Of a stretch of DNA of 64,000 nt, positions 11,358 to 23,334 are shown in pieces; position 1 is the stretch's first letter; every line of letters begins with the position of its first letter. This DNA is from Lithodes maja. Its lineage: Eukaryota; Arthropoda; Malacostraca; Decapoda; Lithodidae. The notes under the pieces are model-generated. The model ran no database searches. It saw nothing but the letters and a program-made list of their open reading frames with translations, and was not told where the DNA came from. The stretch is from NCBI GenBank assembly GCA_037953745.1, contig JBAKBP010001602.1, positions 124,001 through 188,000 of the forward strand. The letters are read 5' to 3'. A program made the translations under genes and the position numbers.

Positions 11358-11842
11358 TTAACGCCTTACGAGCGGGCCCGTCAGTAACTTCTACTACCCG
11401 CCAAGCGGGTGGTTTTACCCTAAACGACCTTGTTTCCGTGCTCTTTTTCATGCATAAAGAAGAGCCAGAGCGTAATACAATTATGTATCCCTGAAAGGGC
11501 GATAATTGAGCTTTCCAATGACACCAGAACCATCCTTCTACAACTACGCGTTCTCTTGCAACGATCGTGCAAGACGAAGGAAAAATCCCTAAAATACGGT
11601 AATTTCCTTACATAATTCCCTGTGTAGCGAGGCAGTGAGTGTGGGTGTGTGTGGAGTAGGGCCCAGTGCTGGCGCGGGAGCCGTGCCGAACGGTCAGAGC
11701 CGAGCTACGCTCCTCCCACCGCTCGTCTCTCTCTCAGAGCCAAATATTGCTCAGAGTTGCACACCGCCTTAAGTCGGTCCCCGCTACATAGTCCTTTCTT
11801 CTCTAGACCGACTTAAGTCCGGCCCCGCTAGACAAGGGTTAA
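11358..11842 (+). mobile_element. TTAA-MITE family F1, copy 2
   Basis: A 485-bp element is bounded by TTAA (11358-11361, 11839-11842), with inverted ends TTAACGCCTTACGAGCGGG / TTAACCCTTGTCTAGCGGG. It is collinear with the copy at 1805-2291, for example the shared CTGAAAGG and GAGCTTTCCAATGACACCA blocks. Confidence 0.8.
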
Positions 11843-12212
11843 GGGGACATGGGCCGGTTTTCTGGACCACTTTCTCCCTCATGCTTAGCACCATTAGTTT
11901 TCAGATTATAAGACGTTCGGCCCATTAGTTTGGCGATTTTAATACCTTTTGCCCCATTTCTTCGTTAATATTTAGACCTTTCGTGCTATTTAGGTGTCTA
12001 TTTTTTCCCTGGCGAATGATAGTGAGCCTGTAATGTTAGAAGAATCGGCCTTTGGCCGGGACATTTTTCTATGGAAAAATGTTCAAATTAATCTAGAAGG
12101 GGGATCTAATGGATGTTTTTTTTTTTTTTTTTTTATGGAGGTCTAGGGAGGAATCTAGACACATCATGAATACATGCAAACATCGCCCAAAAAGTGGGCC
12201 ATCCCCCATTAA
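11839..12212 (+). mobile_element. TTAA-MITE family F3, copy a
   Basis: It begins TTAAGGGGACATGGGCCGG and ends with the inverted form ...GGGCCATCCCCCATTAA. The core shows the family blocks CTCCCTCATG, CATTTAGGTGTC-like, GATAGTGAGCCTGTAAT and GGCCGGGACATTTTTCTA. Its left TTAA is the same as the right TTAA of F1 copy 2, so the two insertions abut. There are nine F3 copies in the window. Confidence 0.8.
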
Positions 12213-12559
12213 ACTAAATAAAAATGTATAAAAGTATCCAGTATAAACTTTAAAGAACCTTACTTGTAATAAATTGGCGGTCAGACCTGCCCCAGAGCAA
12301 GGTGGGCTATGACTCTCTAGAGATATACAGGCGATCTTGGGAATTTCACTCTTGCGACCACTGGAGTAAGCTTGTCTATCCTCGGTGACCAATTGAGTAA
12401 TGTTAAGGGGACACTGACTGTTTTTTTGGCCTGTAAATTCATTCATTCATAAATTCTTAGTTTCCTTGCTAGACATCCATCAAACTGAGAAAAACATCCC
12501 CTAGACCCCCCCTCAAGATAAATTTGTAAATTTTTCGGTAGAAAAATTTCCCGGCCTAA

Positions 12560-14268
12560 AGGCCGTGTCACACAGAAGTCGAACCCACCCGAAACCGGCC
12601 GAATCGACGAAAAAATTCAAATTTCAGCCAGTTCCGGTCGATTCTGGTAACACTTCGGGTGAGTTCCGGTTATCTTCGAGACGTTCTTGGGATGTTCTGG
12701 TCTTGAGTGGAATCATCCGGTAAATCTAAATCGGGCCAAAGTTAATGCATGCGTTAACTTGGGGGGATGAATGGGTCAAAAAACCGTTAAAAAAGTATCG
12801 AGTCATGATCTAGTTATATTCGAGTCATATTCTGGTTACATTCGACCCATTCGGGTCGTGTTCGATTGTATTTTGAATTGCCGATGATGACTCGAAATAC
12901 TCGAACCTTGGTCGAATATAACCCGATGAAAATCGGAATATAACTCGATGATAACTAGATGATTCTCTCATAAAACCGCATGTAACTTATACGAGAGTCA
13001 AATATAACCCGAATTCAAGGATGAATACCAGATATCGACTCGTATATAACTTGGTGTTTGCCCGATGTATCAAGTTTACACTCGATATAGACCCAAACAT
13101 GACTGGAATTGGCAGAATAAGAGTCGATTGAAAGTCGATGCTCACTCTAATACAAGCGGAATATCACCCGATGCATCTGTTGGCTAGGTGCGGCCACACC
13201 GGCGTTCCCCTGGGACGCCAGGTGCGACTAAATAGGGGTAGAATGTAGGAGGGAATACACACGGCACCACCTGATTTGACCTGATGAATCGTACATTGGC
13301 AGGCACCTGGTAGATCCCCCTCACACCCAACCCATCTCGTCTATATGCCTATCTAATTTTATCTTAAAGCTCCCTATCGTTCTTGATCCCACTATATCAC
13401 TTGGTAGCCTATTCCACCCATCTACAACTCTGTTACCAAACCAATATTTGCCTATATCTTTTCTGAAACGAAATTTATCTAGTTTATAACCTGGGGTCCA
13501 GGGATAGTTATCCGATGTTAACATGCCTTTATCATTACGTTTTTAATTCATTGATATATTTCATAACATTGTTTTATTATAGATTTCACCTTTGATGGAA
13601 TTTTTATTATATTTCGAATTGTGATTTTTACTATACATTTACACTTTGACCTATTAGTTAAGTATATTCATAACCTATACCATGAGATTTGCAATGTATC
13701 CTATTCCGTAGTATATTCTCTGAAATTTTTTTTTTAAACATTTGCACTTTCACATATTCGTTATCAATAAGCTACACTACATTAATGTTTATGTTATATG
13801 TATTATTGTATTGTTCATGTTGTAATGCAAATATGTTTACACACAGCTACGACGGGGGGAGAAACAGCTGCGAACCCACCCCCTTTTATATAAGGTCTGG
13901 CAGCTGCTTTGCATAGACCGATTTTCGACTTACATTCGACTTACATTCAACTTAACTTCTTCTATTTCGGCTGTTGATCGACTGAGCTTCGATAATAATC
14001 CCGGTTATTTCCGGTTATTTCGAGTTATATTCGACTCATGATCGAGTCTTATTCGTTCCACATCGGGTCTCCTTCGAGTTAGGTACGGTGATTTATCGAC
14101 TCCTCATCGAGTTTCATTCAGGTCCTTCGGGTTATATTCGAAAATCATTCGGGTCATTGTCGGGTCACATTCGATTCCGAGTAACTTTCGGGTAATTCGG
14201 TTCAAATATGCAAGTCATCGACTTCGGGCGCCCTTCGGCCAACGTTCGACTTCTGTGTGACACGGCCT
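12560..14268. mobile_element. PIF/Harbinger-like TIR element HB1
   Basis: The terminal inverted repeats are perfect for at least 25 bp (AGGCCGTGTCACACAGAAGT...). TAA stands on both outer sides (12557-12559 and 14269-14271), a clean 3-bp target duplication that restores the interrupted F3 MITE. Arms of about 600 and 350 bp consist of degenerate ~10-bp motifs such as ATTCGGGTTAT and ATTCGAGTCAT. The centre holds part of a CR1-like LINE (about 13195-13545) and AT-rich filler. No transposase is encoded, so it is non-autonomous. Confidence 0.85.
13195..13545 (-). pseudogene. CR1/L2-like LINE C-terminal fragment C2
   Basis: On the minus strand about 67 codons encode the typical tail of a CR1/L2-type reverse transcriptase polyprotein (FRFRKDIGKYWFGNRV, then a VVDGWNRLPSDIVG segment), ending DEMGWV. 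A 3' UTR at about 13195-13320 follows. It resembles fragment C3 at 31104-31806. It is 5'-truncated and sits inside element HB1. Confidence 0.75.
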
Positions 14269-14480
14269 TAAGGCCGGTTCGTCTTACAATTATTACAAGT
14301 TCGCTATCGCTCGCCAGGAAAAAATCGACACCTAAATGGCTGATAGGTCTTAAAATTGATAACGAAATGGGATGAAAGGTCTTAAAATCGCCAAACAAAT
14401 GAACGTCTAAAAATCTAAAAAAATAATGGGACTAAACACGAGAGAGAAGGGGGTCCAGAAAACGGTCTGCCTCCCGTTAA

Positions 14481-15204
14481 ATACTATATCGCAGGTCTTA
14501 GCGAAGTCAGGATACGTGAGGCATTTACAAAAATTGCCAGGCGGCCACTTACTAAATACATACATAAATGAATAACAAGAGAGAAGCGAGAGTATGCAGT
14601 TGGATGTTTGATAAATACACGACCAGGAAGTAATGTTGAAGAATGACCATAGTATTAATGAGAGAGTTGCAGGATTATTTTGTAAGCTCAATAAGTGTCA
14701 TAGAGTAGTGATACTCCAAATATAAACTCCAACACCAACCAACGATGAAGAAGAACGTGAACACAACATTGAAGATGCAGAAAACGCCATGGAAAGGCAT
14801 AACACTAGCTTCGTATAATATATGTGATCGGAGACGGAGAAGCTGAAGTAGGTTCGAAAAACAGTAAGGAAAACAGTTGTATGCATAGTTAGAATAGGTA
14901 GCATAAATATATGAGGAAACACCCTTGTAGAATTATCTGAGGAATCCGGCACGATCAATATTATTGGTTTTATTAGTTTCAAGTAGATTTAGGACTCAAG
15001 GAAAATAGAATCAAGTTAGTTAAAAGCATCGAGCCAAACGTATGTACACTAAGAGAACATTTGTATCGAGTTTTGTTTTGATATTCAGAATATATACCAC
15101 TTAATTTTAGAGAACCCAGTTGAAGAAATAATGCAAACATGCCATAATCTTAACAAAAGTATCTATAAGTGTAGGAGGAAGAATAGGTAAGAGCACAGTA
15201 GCAA
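14481..15204. other. Non-coding stretch
   Basis: AT-rich, with no motif or repeat that I recognise. Short open frames show no domain features. Confidence 0.5.
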
Positions 15205-15945
15205 ACTGTCATTAACAAACAAAATAAATAATAATACAAACAAGCAAAAAATAAGCCTGTGTAAGCCTTTCATCTCTCATTCGCTCAACATGTCCATACC
15301 AGCAAAGCACCCTTCTGTCTATTCTGGCCGACAAGGGTTTCTGCTGTCCCACTCTCCTACGTACCCCTTCATTCTTCAATCTGTCTCTATGCATCACTCT
15401 ACACATACTCCTCAAGCAGTTCATCTCTATCACATCCAATGTTCTTCTCTCTAGTGCCTTCAAAGCCCATACATCAGCCCCATACATCACTGTTGGTACA
15501 CCTATCCCTTGATACAATGCACTTTTAGCTTTCATTCCGAGATTTCTCACCTTCCACATACTTCCCGTTGCTCCGTATATGTTCTTTCCTTCTCATACTT
15601 TCTGTCTTACCTCCATTTCCACTTCTGCATCCCTACTTATCACTCCTCCTAGATATTTTAAACACTCCACTTGTTCCAGTATTTTCCCATCCAACAGTAC
15701 ATTTAGCTGTACCCTACGAGCATCTCTATTACATACCATTTATTTAATTTTTACTTTTATTAACATTCACCCTCAGCTTCCTCTTCCCACATACCACACC
15801 AAACTCTGTTACTACTCGCTGCAGTTTCTCCTCAGAATCCGTTGCCAATGCTGTCTCATCAGCAAACAGCAACTGATTCAACTCCCAATCTCCACCATTC
15901 TTTCCTACTAAACCAAATTCTCTACCCATAGTTCTCAAGTAACAA
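15205..15945 (-). pseudogene. LINE-E copy E1, RT fragment
   Basis: On the minus strand a reverse transcriptase C-terminal half reads LLFADETALATDSEEKLQ (the catalytic FADD has become FADE), then LRVNVNKSK, a KYLGGVISRDAEVE-type stretch, SALYQGIGVPTVMYGADVWAL, and RRVLCWYGHVERM. A stop separates the two open segments (15744-15938 and 15212-15559). The upstream RT core and endonuclease are missing. It resembles E2 at 45260-45835 in layout. It is inactive. Confidence 0.75.
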
Positions 15946-16078
15946 AAGGAAAATTATATATATATGTCCAGAGACCTATTAATATATTTGACTAATTTAT
16001 CAATAATGACAAGCTTACCATTTACCATATGTCCACAATGAACATTCAGATAAATACGATTCAGAAAACCCAACACCG

Positions 16079-16865
16079 TTAAGAGGAGATTTCCACCTGG
16101 AGGATTTTTTTCCTGAACCTCTTTCTCCCTCAACGTTAGTCCCATTGCTTGTGAGATTTAAAGATGCTTGCCCCATTAGTTTGGCGATTTTAAGAACCCT
16201 CGCCCCATTTCTGTCAATTTTAAGACCATTCGTGCCATTTAGGTGTCTATTTTTTCCTGGCGAGCGATAGCGAGCCTGTAATTTAAGGGGAACTGGCCTT
16301 CGGCCGGGACATTTTTCTACCGAAAAATGTACAAATTTATCTTGAAAGGGGGTTAAGGGGGAGTAATTTTAAGCTTGATGGAAGTCTAGGGAATCAACTA
16401 AAAACTGATGGGCTGGTCTATGGTGATGGGCTGGTCTATCAGAGTGAGAACTGAGCGATCTCTGCCATACCCATAGCTTACTCTGACTGTTCCTTTTACT
16501 TGTATATTTTCTAGATCTCAAGTGACGACGTCTCTTGCGTGGATTGACCTCCTAATCTACCAAGATTGGAAGCCAAAGCGTCACATCTTTCCTTTGCCCC
16601 TCAACTTTCTCTTCATAATTGCTGAGGGGCACAGGGCCCTGGGTGGGGCTTTGGTTTCCCGGGCGTTTCCGCACCCTCCTCAGCTCCCCGCCATGGAGTG
16701 GCTTCGGTCACCCAGGCTTTATTGTGGTCGGCGGGTGGGGGGGGGGGGGGGGGGGGGGGGGGGGCTCGGTTATGGCCTTGGCCTTGCTCGGGGCCTTGGG
16801 GCTGTTCGGCCAGGCAGCTTGGGGAAAAACAACAACAACAACAACAACTAAAAACCTCCCCTTAA
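16079..16865 (+). mobile_element. TTAA-MITE family F3, copy c, split by a SINE
   Basis: TTAA lies at 16079-16082 and 16862-16865. The F3 core blocks are present up to 16405; the right end (CCTCCCCTTAA) appears only after 16855. The gap is the retroposed element at 16406-16845. Confidence 0.75.
16406..16845 (+). mobile_element. SINE-like retroposon S3 with (AAC)n tail
   Basis: It is flanked by the 10-bp target duplication AACTAAAAAC (16396-16405 and 16846-16855) and ends in an (AAC)n tail. It contains a 29-base G-run starting near 16736. The last ~55 bp before the tail (GGCTGTTCGGCCAGGCAGCTT) match the 3' end of LINE F at 49972-50801, which also has an (AAC)n tail. That suggests the SINE uses that LINE's machinery. 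Apparent frames with Gly/Asn runs are composition artefacts. Confidence 0.7.
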
Positions 16866-16936
16866 TGATCACATAAACAGGAGCAGATGGAGGAATATAA
16901 AACTGTTATATTTCCCTTGGTGTTCTGGTGAATATT

Positions 16937-17309
16937 TTAAAGTGTGTGTGTGTGTGGGGGGGGGGGGGGTGCCTTTTCTGTACCCCCTTCTCCCTCATGT
17001 TCAGCCCTAATAGATTTGAAATGTTTAGACGTTTGCCTCATTCGTTTGTCAATGTTAAGACCTATCGCCTCATCAATTTTAAGACATTTCGTGTCATTTA
17101 GGTGTCGATTGTTCATGGCGAGCGATATCGAGGCTGTAATTTTAAGAGGACTCGGTTTTTATCCGGGAAATTATTATACCGAACAATGTACAAAATAATC
17201 TTGAAAGGGGGTCTAGTGGGTATTTTTAAAGCTTGATGAAGCGAAGAAACTAAACAATAAATAAATACATTTTATATTATATACCAACAAATTACCACTA
17301 CCCCCTTAA
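16937..17309 (+). mobile_element. TTAA-MITE family F3, copy d
   Basis: TTAA lies at 16937-16940 and 17306-17309, 373 bp in all. The F3 core blocks are clear (CTCCCTCATG, CATTTAGGTGTCGATTG, GGCGAGCGATATCGAG). A (GT)n then G-run lies near the left end. Confidence 0.75.
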
Positions 17310-17505
17310 AAATACAGTCTTGTCCCCTAAGCGATTGTGGATAACATATTCATGAAATCGTACATAGTGAAGCATGAATCTAAACCACAAAACTCTGTAC
17401 ACAGTTTTGTCTTTGTGTACGGAAGGGATGACCGAAGGAATATGGATTATAAATCGAGTAGAAATACAACTATATAAAGTGGGTTCTTTAATTAAGGATA
17501 TGTGC

Positions 17506-18030
17506 TTAATGGGGAAGTAGATGTTTGTTCTACCTCATGTTTAGTCCCATTAGCTCTGAGATTTTAAGACGTTAGTGCCATTAGTTTGGCGGTATTAAGA
17601 CGTTAAGAGATTAATCACAGATTGTATTTTCTTTAGGGCTGTATTAAAGCTTATGCTTAACAGATTAGGCCATATTTTGTATATGTTTGTAATTAATGTA
17701 TCCTATATATTTACTGAAATGGCAATATACTTTTTATCTTATCTTTTTTTATCATATCTTATCTTTTATCTTATCAGTTTTGCCCCATTTTTTGTCAATA
17801 AAAATGTCTTTCGTGCCATTTAGGTGTTGATTATTTATTGGCGAGCAAAAGCGAGCCTGGCATTATAGGAAGAAGCTGCCATCGGCCAGGAAATTTGTCT
17901 ACCCAAAATTGTACACATTTACCTTGAAGGGGAACCTATTGTTGTTTTTGTTTAAAGCTTGTTGGAGGTCTAGCAAGGAAACTATAACATACCAAATAAA
18001 CAAATATATACAATGACCATAACCCCCTAA
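17506..18030 (+). mobile_element. TTAA-MITE family F3, copy e, with internal insertion
   Basis: The left TTAA is at 17506-17509 and the right end has decayed to CTAA (18027-18030). The core is interrupted at about 17600-17783 by AT-rich sequence ending in a TCTTATC-type microsatellite. Confidence 0.65.
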
Positions 18031-18161
18031 ATAATATTCCCACCACTGTGATATGAAAGAATAATGTACTGGAAAACACAAATGGAATCCATTAGCAACG
18101 AGGAGAGCGTCGGATGAAGAGGGGGAAGCTTGCAATGAAAAATAATCGTAACATCTAGAAC

Positions 18162-18362
18162 TTAACCCCTTGAGGATTATGACGCGTTTTGACAGTTTAT
18201 TCTGGCTATCATTAGGCAATTTTATATGGCTTAGGGGTAATAGCTAAGAATCAAAGAGGTAAATAATATATCCATTAACATTTTAGCTCTCACCCGTTCT
18301 TCCTAAGCTAAATAATAGCTAGAAAATACTGTGAAAATGCGTCATGATCCACAAAGGCTTAA
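18162..18362. mobile_element. TTAA-MITE family F5, copy 1
   Basis: It is bounded by TTAA (18162-18165, 18359-18362). The inverted ends match well: TTAACCCCTTGAGGATTATG / TTAAGCCTTTGTGGATCATG, both followed by ACGCRTTTT and ACAGT. It is 201 bp. Confidence 0.7.
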
Positions 18363-18537
18363 GACTGGAACCGAAGTTGTCGTTGAGAGCTGCTGCCATA
18401 CTGTGAATAAAACGATACAAAGGTCCCTTGTACAGTTCGGAATATTTATTAGATTACAAAATGTTTAACTTTGAGGTCAGGTTCTGTAACTTTTAGGATA
18501 TATGAAGGCATGCTATATTATCCATTGTTGAGGAGCT

Positions 18538-18736
18538 ACGAACCTCTTCTGTACCGGCGACGTCTTTTTAATTGTATTCTAGCTACAGAATATTTAACGA
18601 TTTTGTGCAGGTTAAGACTGATCTGTGGTGGTAAAGAGAGCTAAGTGTCTGTCAATAGCTGGAAGCAATTAACAGATATAGTTTGATAGTTGTCAAAATA
18701 TAATGAACACAAATGTCACCGATACTGAATAGGTTG
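18538..18736. mobile_element. TTAA-MITE family F4, copy 4 (decayed ends)
   Basis: It contains AACCTCTTCTGTACCGGCG, ACGTCTTTTTAATTG, TATTCTAGCTA and, at the right, the inverted TGTCACCGATACTGA box. Neither end keeps an exact TTAA. Confidence 0.55.
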
Positions 18737-18761
18737 ATGTTCATGATTGTACCTGTTGGGA

Positions 18762-20170
18762 TCCATTGCTAATAATGCCTCTAAAAAACCGGGGACTATT
18801 GTACAGAGTTCAAGAATTCTTCACTAACAAGTAGTTAGCCATCGTATATAAAATTCCTGTCCGTTCTCAGATGGAATATTGTTTACCTCTGTAGAGTGGA
18901 TGTGAAATTATTGATTTAAGGCAAGTTGGATAAAATTCAAAACAGAGTACTTCAAACACGGAGTGCCACGACTCTAGTAATCAGTAGAAAATTAGGAAAA
19001 TTTGGGAAGACCGTGGGAAGACGGTGGAACATTGCTAACAAAACGATTATCGACGGCATTACAATGGACCCATGAAGGTCACAATTGCCGGGCATGACCG
19101 AGTATAACCTGGAAGGACGGTCCCACGATGACAGATGACTGCGAAACGAATGTCCTACAACAGCGGGACGACGACATATACAATGTTTCATGCCACCTTC
19201 CCACCATACTTAAGGGAGCGAAAATGACCCTGCCACGTCCTTCTACACATTTTCTTGCTGTCTTGTCACGTAATTGCGCTGTCGTCACACAATCTTTTTA
19301 GACATTGCACTGTTCTTGCAAAGTATTTGGCTGCTGTCAGGCTATGGTAGGATTATGCATTTCGCCTTCTTGATTCTACAGGACCGCCATTTTATTATCG
19401 TTGTATGATCGTATGTTGACGTGGCACCATCAGTGTGTGTCGACAGTGACATCATGCAGCCGACGGTGAAACGATTTCCAAAGACAGTGTAACTGCAGTG
19501 CCTCGACATTAGCGATAGTGATACGATAGTGCCTTGATGGCACAATGACGGTTGATGGCCCACGACAACCTTGCTCAGGTTTGTGCAAATACAAAATATG
19601 TTTGCACCACGCTGTCACTTGGGGACTCCACTGGATTGCTCAATGATGTTGTCCGCCTGCTCACGACTACATCCAGGATTGCGCCACATGTGGCCAGTCG
19701 TGGAGCATCGAGATCAAAATCTTGAATGTGTGAGGTACCCTTTGATATTAGATTAATCAATAACCCTGCAATCATGCAAGACCTTCCTTCAGTATTCATA
19801 CAAAGAGAAGTTGCATGCTTTGTATTATTGTACAGATATTTTCTAAGCAAATTTTCCATGGCATTTGTTTCGATTGTGCCACCTCTCTACATCTTTCCCT
19901 GAAGCTCTCTGGCAGCTGGAGACAGCCATGAATTTACATTCTATCCACCACAATGTAGAATTTCCACGTATCAAAATTAGATTATCCCCTTAACTACTAC
20001 CCTCTGGGATTAACTTCCTTGGATTTGCTTTTCATAAACTTGCAATCTACAACAGTTTAAATCCAGTTATTACAAATGTTTTATGAATGGAGGATGCCTT
20101 AAAGGCACATGGACCTCTTCACTTTGTTTTGGTCTTTCCTTCCTCTATTTATTGTCTCTAAAAAATAGAG
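18762..20170 (+). pseudogene. LINE-B copy B3, C-terminal RT fragment, split
   Basis: This is the plus-strand homologue of B1 and B2. The left part (18762-18949) covers the region around the tyrosine-initiated DYCSPLW-like motif, with premature stops. The right part (19742-20170) resumes at the ...ATTAGATTAATCAATAACCC block and runs through the 3' UTR to a short A-run. About 790 bp are inserted between them. Many substitutions and stops make it the oldest-looking B copy. Confidence 0.75.
18950..19741. mobile_element. Putative TIR element HB4 inside LINE B3
   Basis: It interrupts LINE B3. The right end reads outward GGGTACCTCACACATTCAAG; the left has TACTTCAAACACGG, a partial inverted match. 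CCACGACT occurs inverted near both ends. The interior consists of degenerate ~10-bp motifs such as GACAGTGACA and CGATAGTGAT. The target duplication is not clear, so family assignment is tentative. Confidence 0.45.
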
Positions 20171-20914
20171 CACCAGTTCTATCAGAGTTAATAAATCGTA
20201 CTTGGATTACTAATAACATTATTTTAACAGAGATGAGAGTCGGACGTCACAAATGTTCTGTAACTCTGAGTTGCTGCTATATGAACTAAATATCATATAT
20301 GTTTAGGAGGATTGACCATTTATCTCATTCTGATCGGCAAATTTGCAACTAGTACTGTCCATTTCACAACCGACTTCCTTCTCACTACGTTTACAACTAG
20401 TGATCCCCTGACCAAGTTCACAAATGGTACCCCTACTAAATTTACGACTAGCAACGTCAATTTTATAACCAACAACTATCTTGTTTCATACCCAACAGAT
20501 AGTCTTTAAACTAGCACGCCACCAGACTCTTCACCTTCAAGCATCCCGGAAAACACCTTTCCCTTTAAAAACTTTATGTGGATGTTAGCTCCTGGGACCG
20601 ATCTGTTTGCCCATACAAATATATTTAGTTTAAATTTGCCCAATTATTGAATCGGTGGCATTTCCTTTTAACCCATTGCTATTAAACAAAAATAACTATA
20701 ATATTTATCATAATATAAATGAACTCTCGGCAATCTCCCAATGGATCACATAATTGCTATTCCTCATCAATTTCAGTTTCGTATCTTGTCAAATTCGGTA
20801 GCAGATCAAATTTGTAAAATCACTCAATTTTGGAGGATTTGTGGAGAGATAATCTGATCTAGTCATTTGTAAATGGAGTTCTATACTGTCCGTCATGTAA
20901 AGCTGGCTACCAAT
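20171..20914. other. Non-coding stretch
   Basis: AT-rich. A few TTCACAACT/TTYACNACTAG-like short repeats lie around 20340-20470. No gene or known repeat is recognised. Confidence 0.45.
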
Positions 20915-22619
20915 TGTGACGCCTCCGGCGTTAGCAGAATGGTTGCGTGGGGCATTGCAGCTCGCTAGCGCTCGCCAGGATGGGGGGATAGGCTACAGTT
21001 GTCCTAGAATGATCTGCTTTATTTCATTAGTGTCGTGTTGCCACAGACAGTCTAGAAATGATCTTTGTTTTGGTCTCTGACCGCGCCTTATATTTTATAT
21101 TCGCTATAATATAAATGTTGCTTGTGTGGGAGGCGAGCGAGAGAGTGTGAGGGGGTACACCCGGCAGCGAGGTGAGCTATGACGTGGCTCGCTTGGGCGC
21201 TGACGGCATTGGCGGCCGGGTGGTCAACTAGTCCCTTCCCGTCGCTGCCTCGTGTTCTTTACCAGCTCAGAGCTTGCCTGACACGCGTATCGTCTACATC
21301 CTTTGCAATTCTGTCCCCCATACTCACCACTTTGCATACTATTTCTCTCTCTCGACTTCTCCTTTCTCATTCTCTAATCTTTATTAAACTCAACATCCCT
21401 TCTGGTTTCAGCATAGACGTTCACCGTCGACCAGTCGTATTGTACGCGAAGCTCTCAGATATTTCCATGTATTAGGTTAAGGAGGTATTATGCTTTATTG
21501 AGGTTTAGAGAGACGGACTTTTCCGTATGTGTCCTCTCTCGGGAAGGTTGTAGACCGGTATATGTCTCCCTTGCAAGGTGTTGAGTGATTCTGCTTGGTT
21601 ATCTAAAGCTAGACTATGGGTAAGGTTACTGTGTCGTTGTCTCCGATGTGTGCAGTGTTAGCTAAGCCCTGCACGACATCGACAGGTACTGTGGGAGCCT
21701 AAGTTGTCTTTGGGTTGGTTTACTTTGCGAGCACAGCGCTGTGGTGGGAGAGGGCCATAGCCTATCCCTCACAACATAGTGCTGCCTCTTTGTGTTGACT
21801 TCTGAGGGATCGCCAGGATAAAGCTAGGTACTAGAGACCTAGATTTATCAAGAGAGCATCCCCGTCATATAACGTAATCTTCATTATACCACCCTCGGAC
21901 AACGTTAGGCTACGAGCCGCATGCTCGCCCATTGTTGCCCTGCCTTGATACCCCAGCTAGACTTTATTAACTGAGCAGACACTGGTTAGAGATAAGCCCC
22001 ATTATTATATGTATGCAGCATTATTATTCACTGCACTTTTGAGCCGAGGTTGTTGTTGAGTTGCACAACCCTAGTAGGCTGTTGCGTTGTGTCACAAAGC
22101 ATTTCTTTAGTTGTCGAGCATTACTACCTTTGCGCAGTCTTTATTATTCGCCTGCCTATTATTACTATATGTCCTAGCATTTATTGTGACCCGTATTCTG
22201 CATTATAATTGTTCAAGATTCTTTACGAACATCTTCCCAGCATCAGACTTATTTCAGAAGTTTCCAGTTGATGTTGCAGGACTAGCATTGCACTTTCTTT
22301 AATACAGGAGTGCCAGTTATTTGAGTATCTACCGTAACGTTAATTAATCACGTTAACTATCTTTCCTTTGTGTAACATAATCGAGTAATCTTTTACTGTT
22401 TGAGAATAGGCTGTTTCATTGAGCGTCAGCCTAGTGTGTGTGCACCAGTTACCGAGTCATAGGATACCTCGTTGTCCAGGCACGACTCAGGGCGGTAATG
22501 GTGTTTTGTTTTCCAGTGTTTAAGGCAGGGGTTGGATCTAGTGTTACCGTTGTTGCTTTTTGCCATTATCTAGTCCAATGTTGAAGAGCCCTGTGTCTTT
22601 GAGAACCTGGATCGTAACA
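20915..22619 (+). mobile_element. Solo LTR related to the Gmr1-like element
   Basis: It starts TGTGACGC and ends ...GTAACA, as do the LTRs at 54091 and 61526, with similar length (1705 versus 1806-1810 bp). It is flanked by CAAT on both sides (20911-20914, 22620-22623), a 4-bp target duplication. Internal similarity to those LTRs is patchy but collinear: the GCGAGAGAGTGTGAG-like and CGGCAGCGAGGTG regions, and pyrimidine-rich CTCTCTCTCGACTTC blocks. No internal region remains, as expected after recombination between two LTRs. Confidence 0.7.
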
Positions 22620-22970
22620 CAATATATAGTTATCTTATTCTCCAAACAAATACGGTGTCAATGCAGATTTGTATGATCCGTCATTATTAAAAGGAAGAAT
22701 ATGCAGCGTTAGTATCGTCAAGTATAATGTAAATAATAACTATTATATTGGTCGTAATATTTTCTCTGGTATGTGCTTCATCAAACACAATATAATTATG
22801 TGTTCTCCAAAATGCATGCCAGGATGAAGTTGCAGTTTCCTTATTTAGTGCAATGCATATTTTGACTTAACCTAAACATCATTAACAGTATAATATTACT
22901 GCCAAACTAGATCTTTATATTTCAAGGAATATGGTCACATATTAGTATTCAACCATGTTCTTAACAGTGG

Positions 22971-23097
22971 TGTGTGAGTGTGGGTAGTGGTGGTGACAAG
23001 TCGCGATGAGCGCCACGGTAATGACACGATGTTCCTAACAGTGGTGTGTGGGTAGTGATGGTGACAATGGGTGATGAGCTGCGGTAATGACACAGTG
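22971..23097 (+). repeat. Minisatellite, ~65-bp unit (third unit at 23696-23755)
   Basis: Units with AACAGTGGTGTGTG, GTAGTGGTGGTGACAA and GATGAGCGCC-like blocks occur at about 22971-23033, 23037-23097 and, beyond two MITEs, at 23696-23755. The MITEs split the array at a TTAA. Confidence 0.7.
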
Positions 23098-23100
23098 TTA

Positions 23101-23334
23101 TTAACCCTCTCACGTTCTGACGCAATTTTGAGCCTATTAGGGATACTTTAAAGCCTTTGTTACCATCAGGGGTATTTAAAAACCTTTAGTTTAGTTACTT
23201 CAACCTCTGCAGTTGTCTTTGAGTTAGCTGTGGGCAGAAAACTAACTTTGGAGAGGTAATTATGAGAGTGAGAGAACTCTATTTAGTATTGCTAATCTGG
23301 CAACCTCTGCGTCATATGGTCTTGTGAGGGTTAA
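23101..23334. mobile_element. TTAA-MITE family F5, copy 2
   Basis: TTAA lies at 23101-23104 and 23331-23334, with inverted ends TTAACCCTCTCACG / TTAACCCTCACAAG and a GACGCA box in each arm. It is inserted in the minisatellite. The right TTAA is shared with the adjacent F3 copy. Confidence 0.65.

Larger units (their letters stand above)
12403..14480 (-). mobile_element. TTAA-MITE family F3, copy b, split by a Harbinger-like element
   Basis: TTAA ends lie at 12403-12406 and 14477-14480. The two halves (12403-12559 and 14269-14480) join into a normal F3 sequence once 12560-14268 is ignored, with the split inside the conserved CCCGGCC...GGCCGG block. The orientation is inverse to copy a. Confidence 0.8.

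Noticed and set aside
16522..16876. Open frames with long Gly and Asn/Thr runs
   Set aside because: They come from the G-run and (AAC)n tail of SINE S3 and are bounded by its target duplication.
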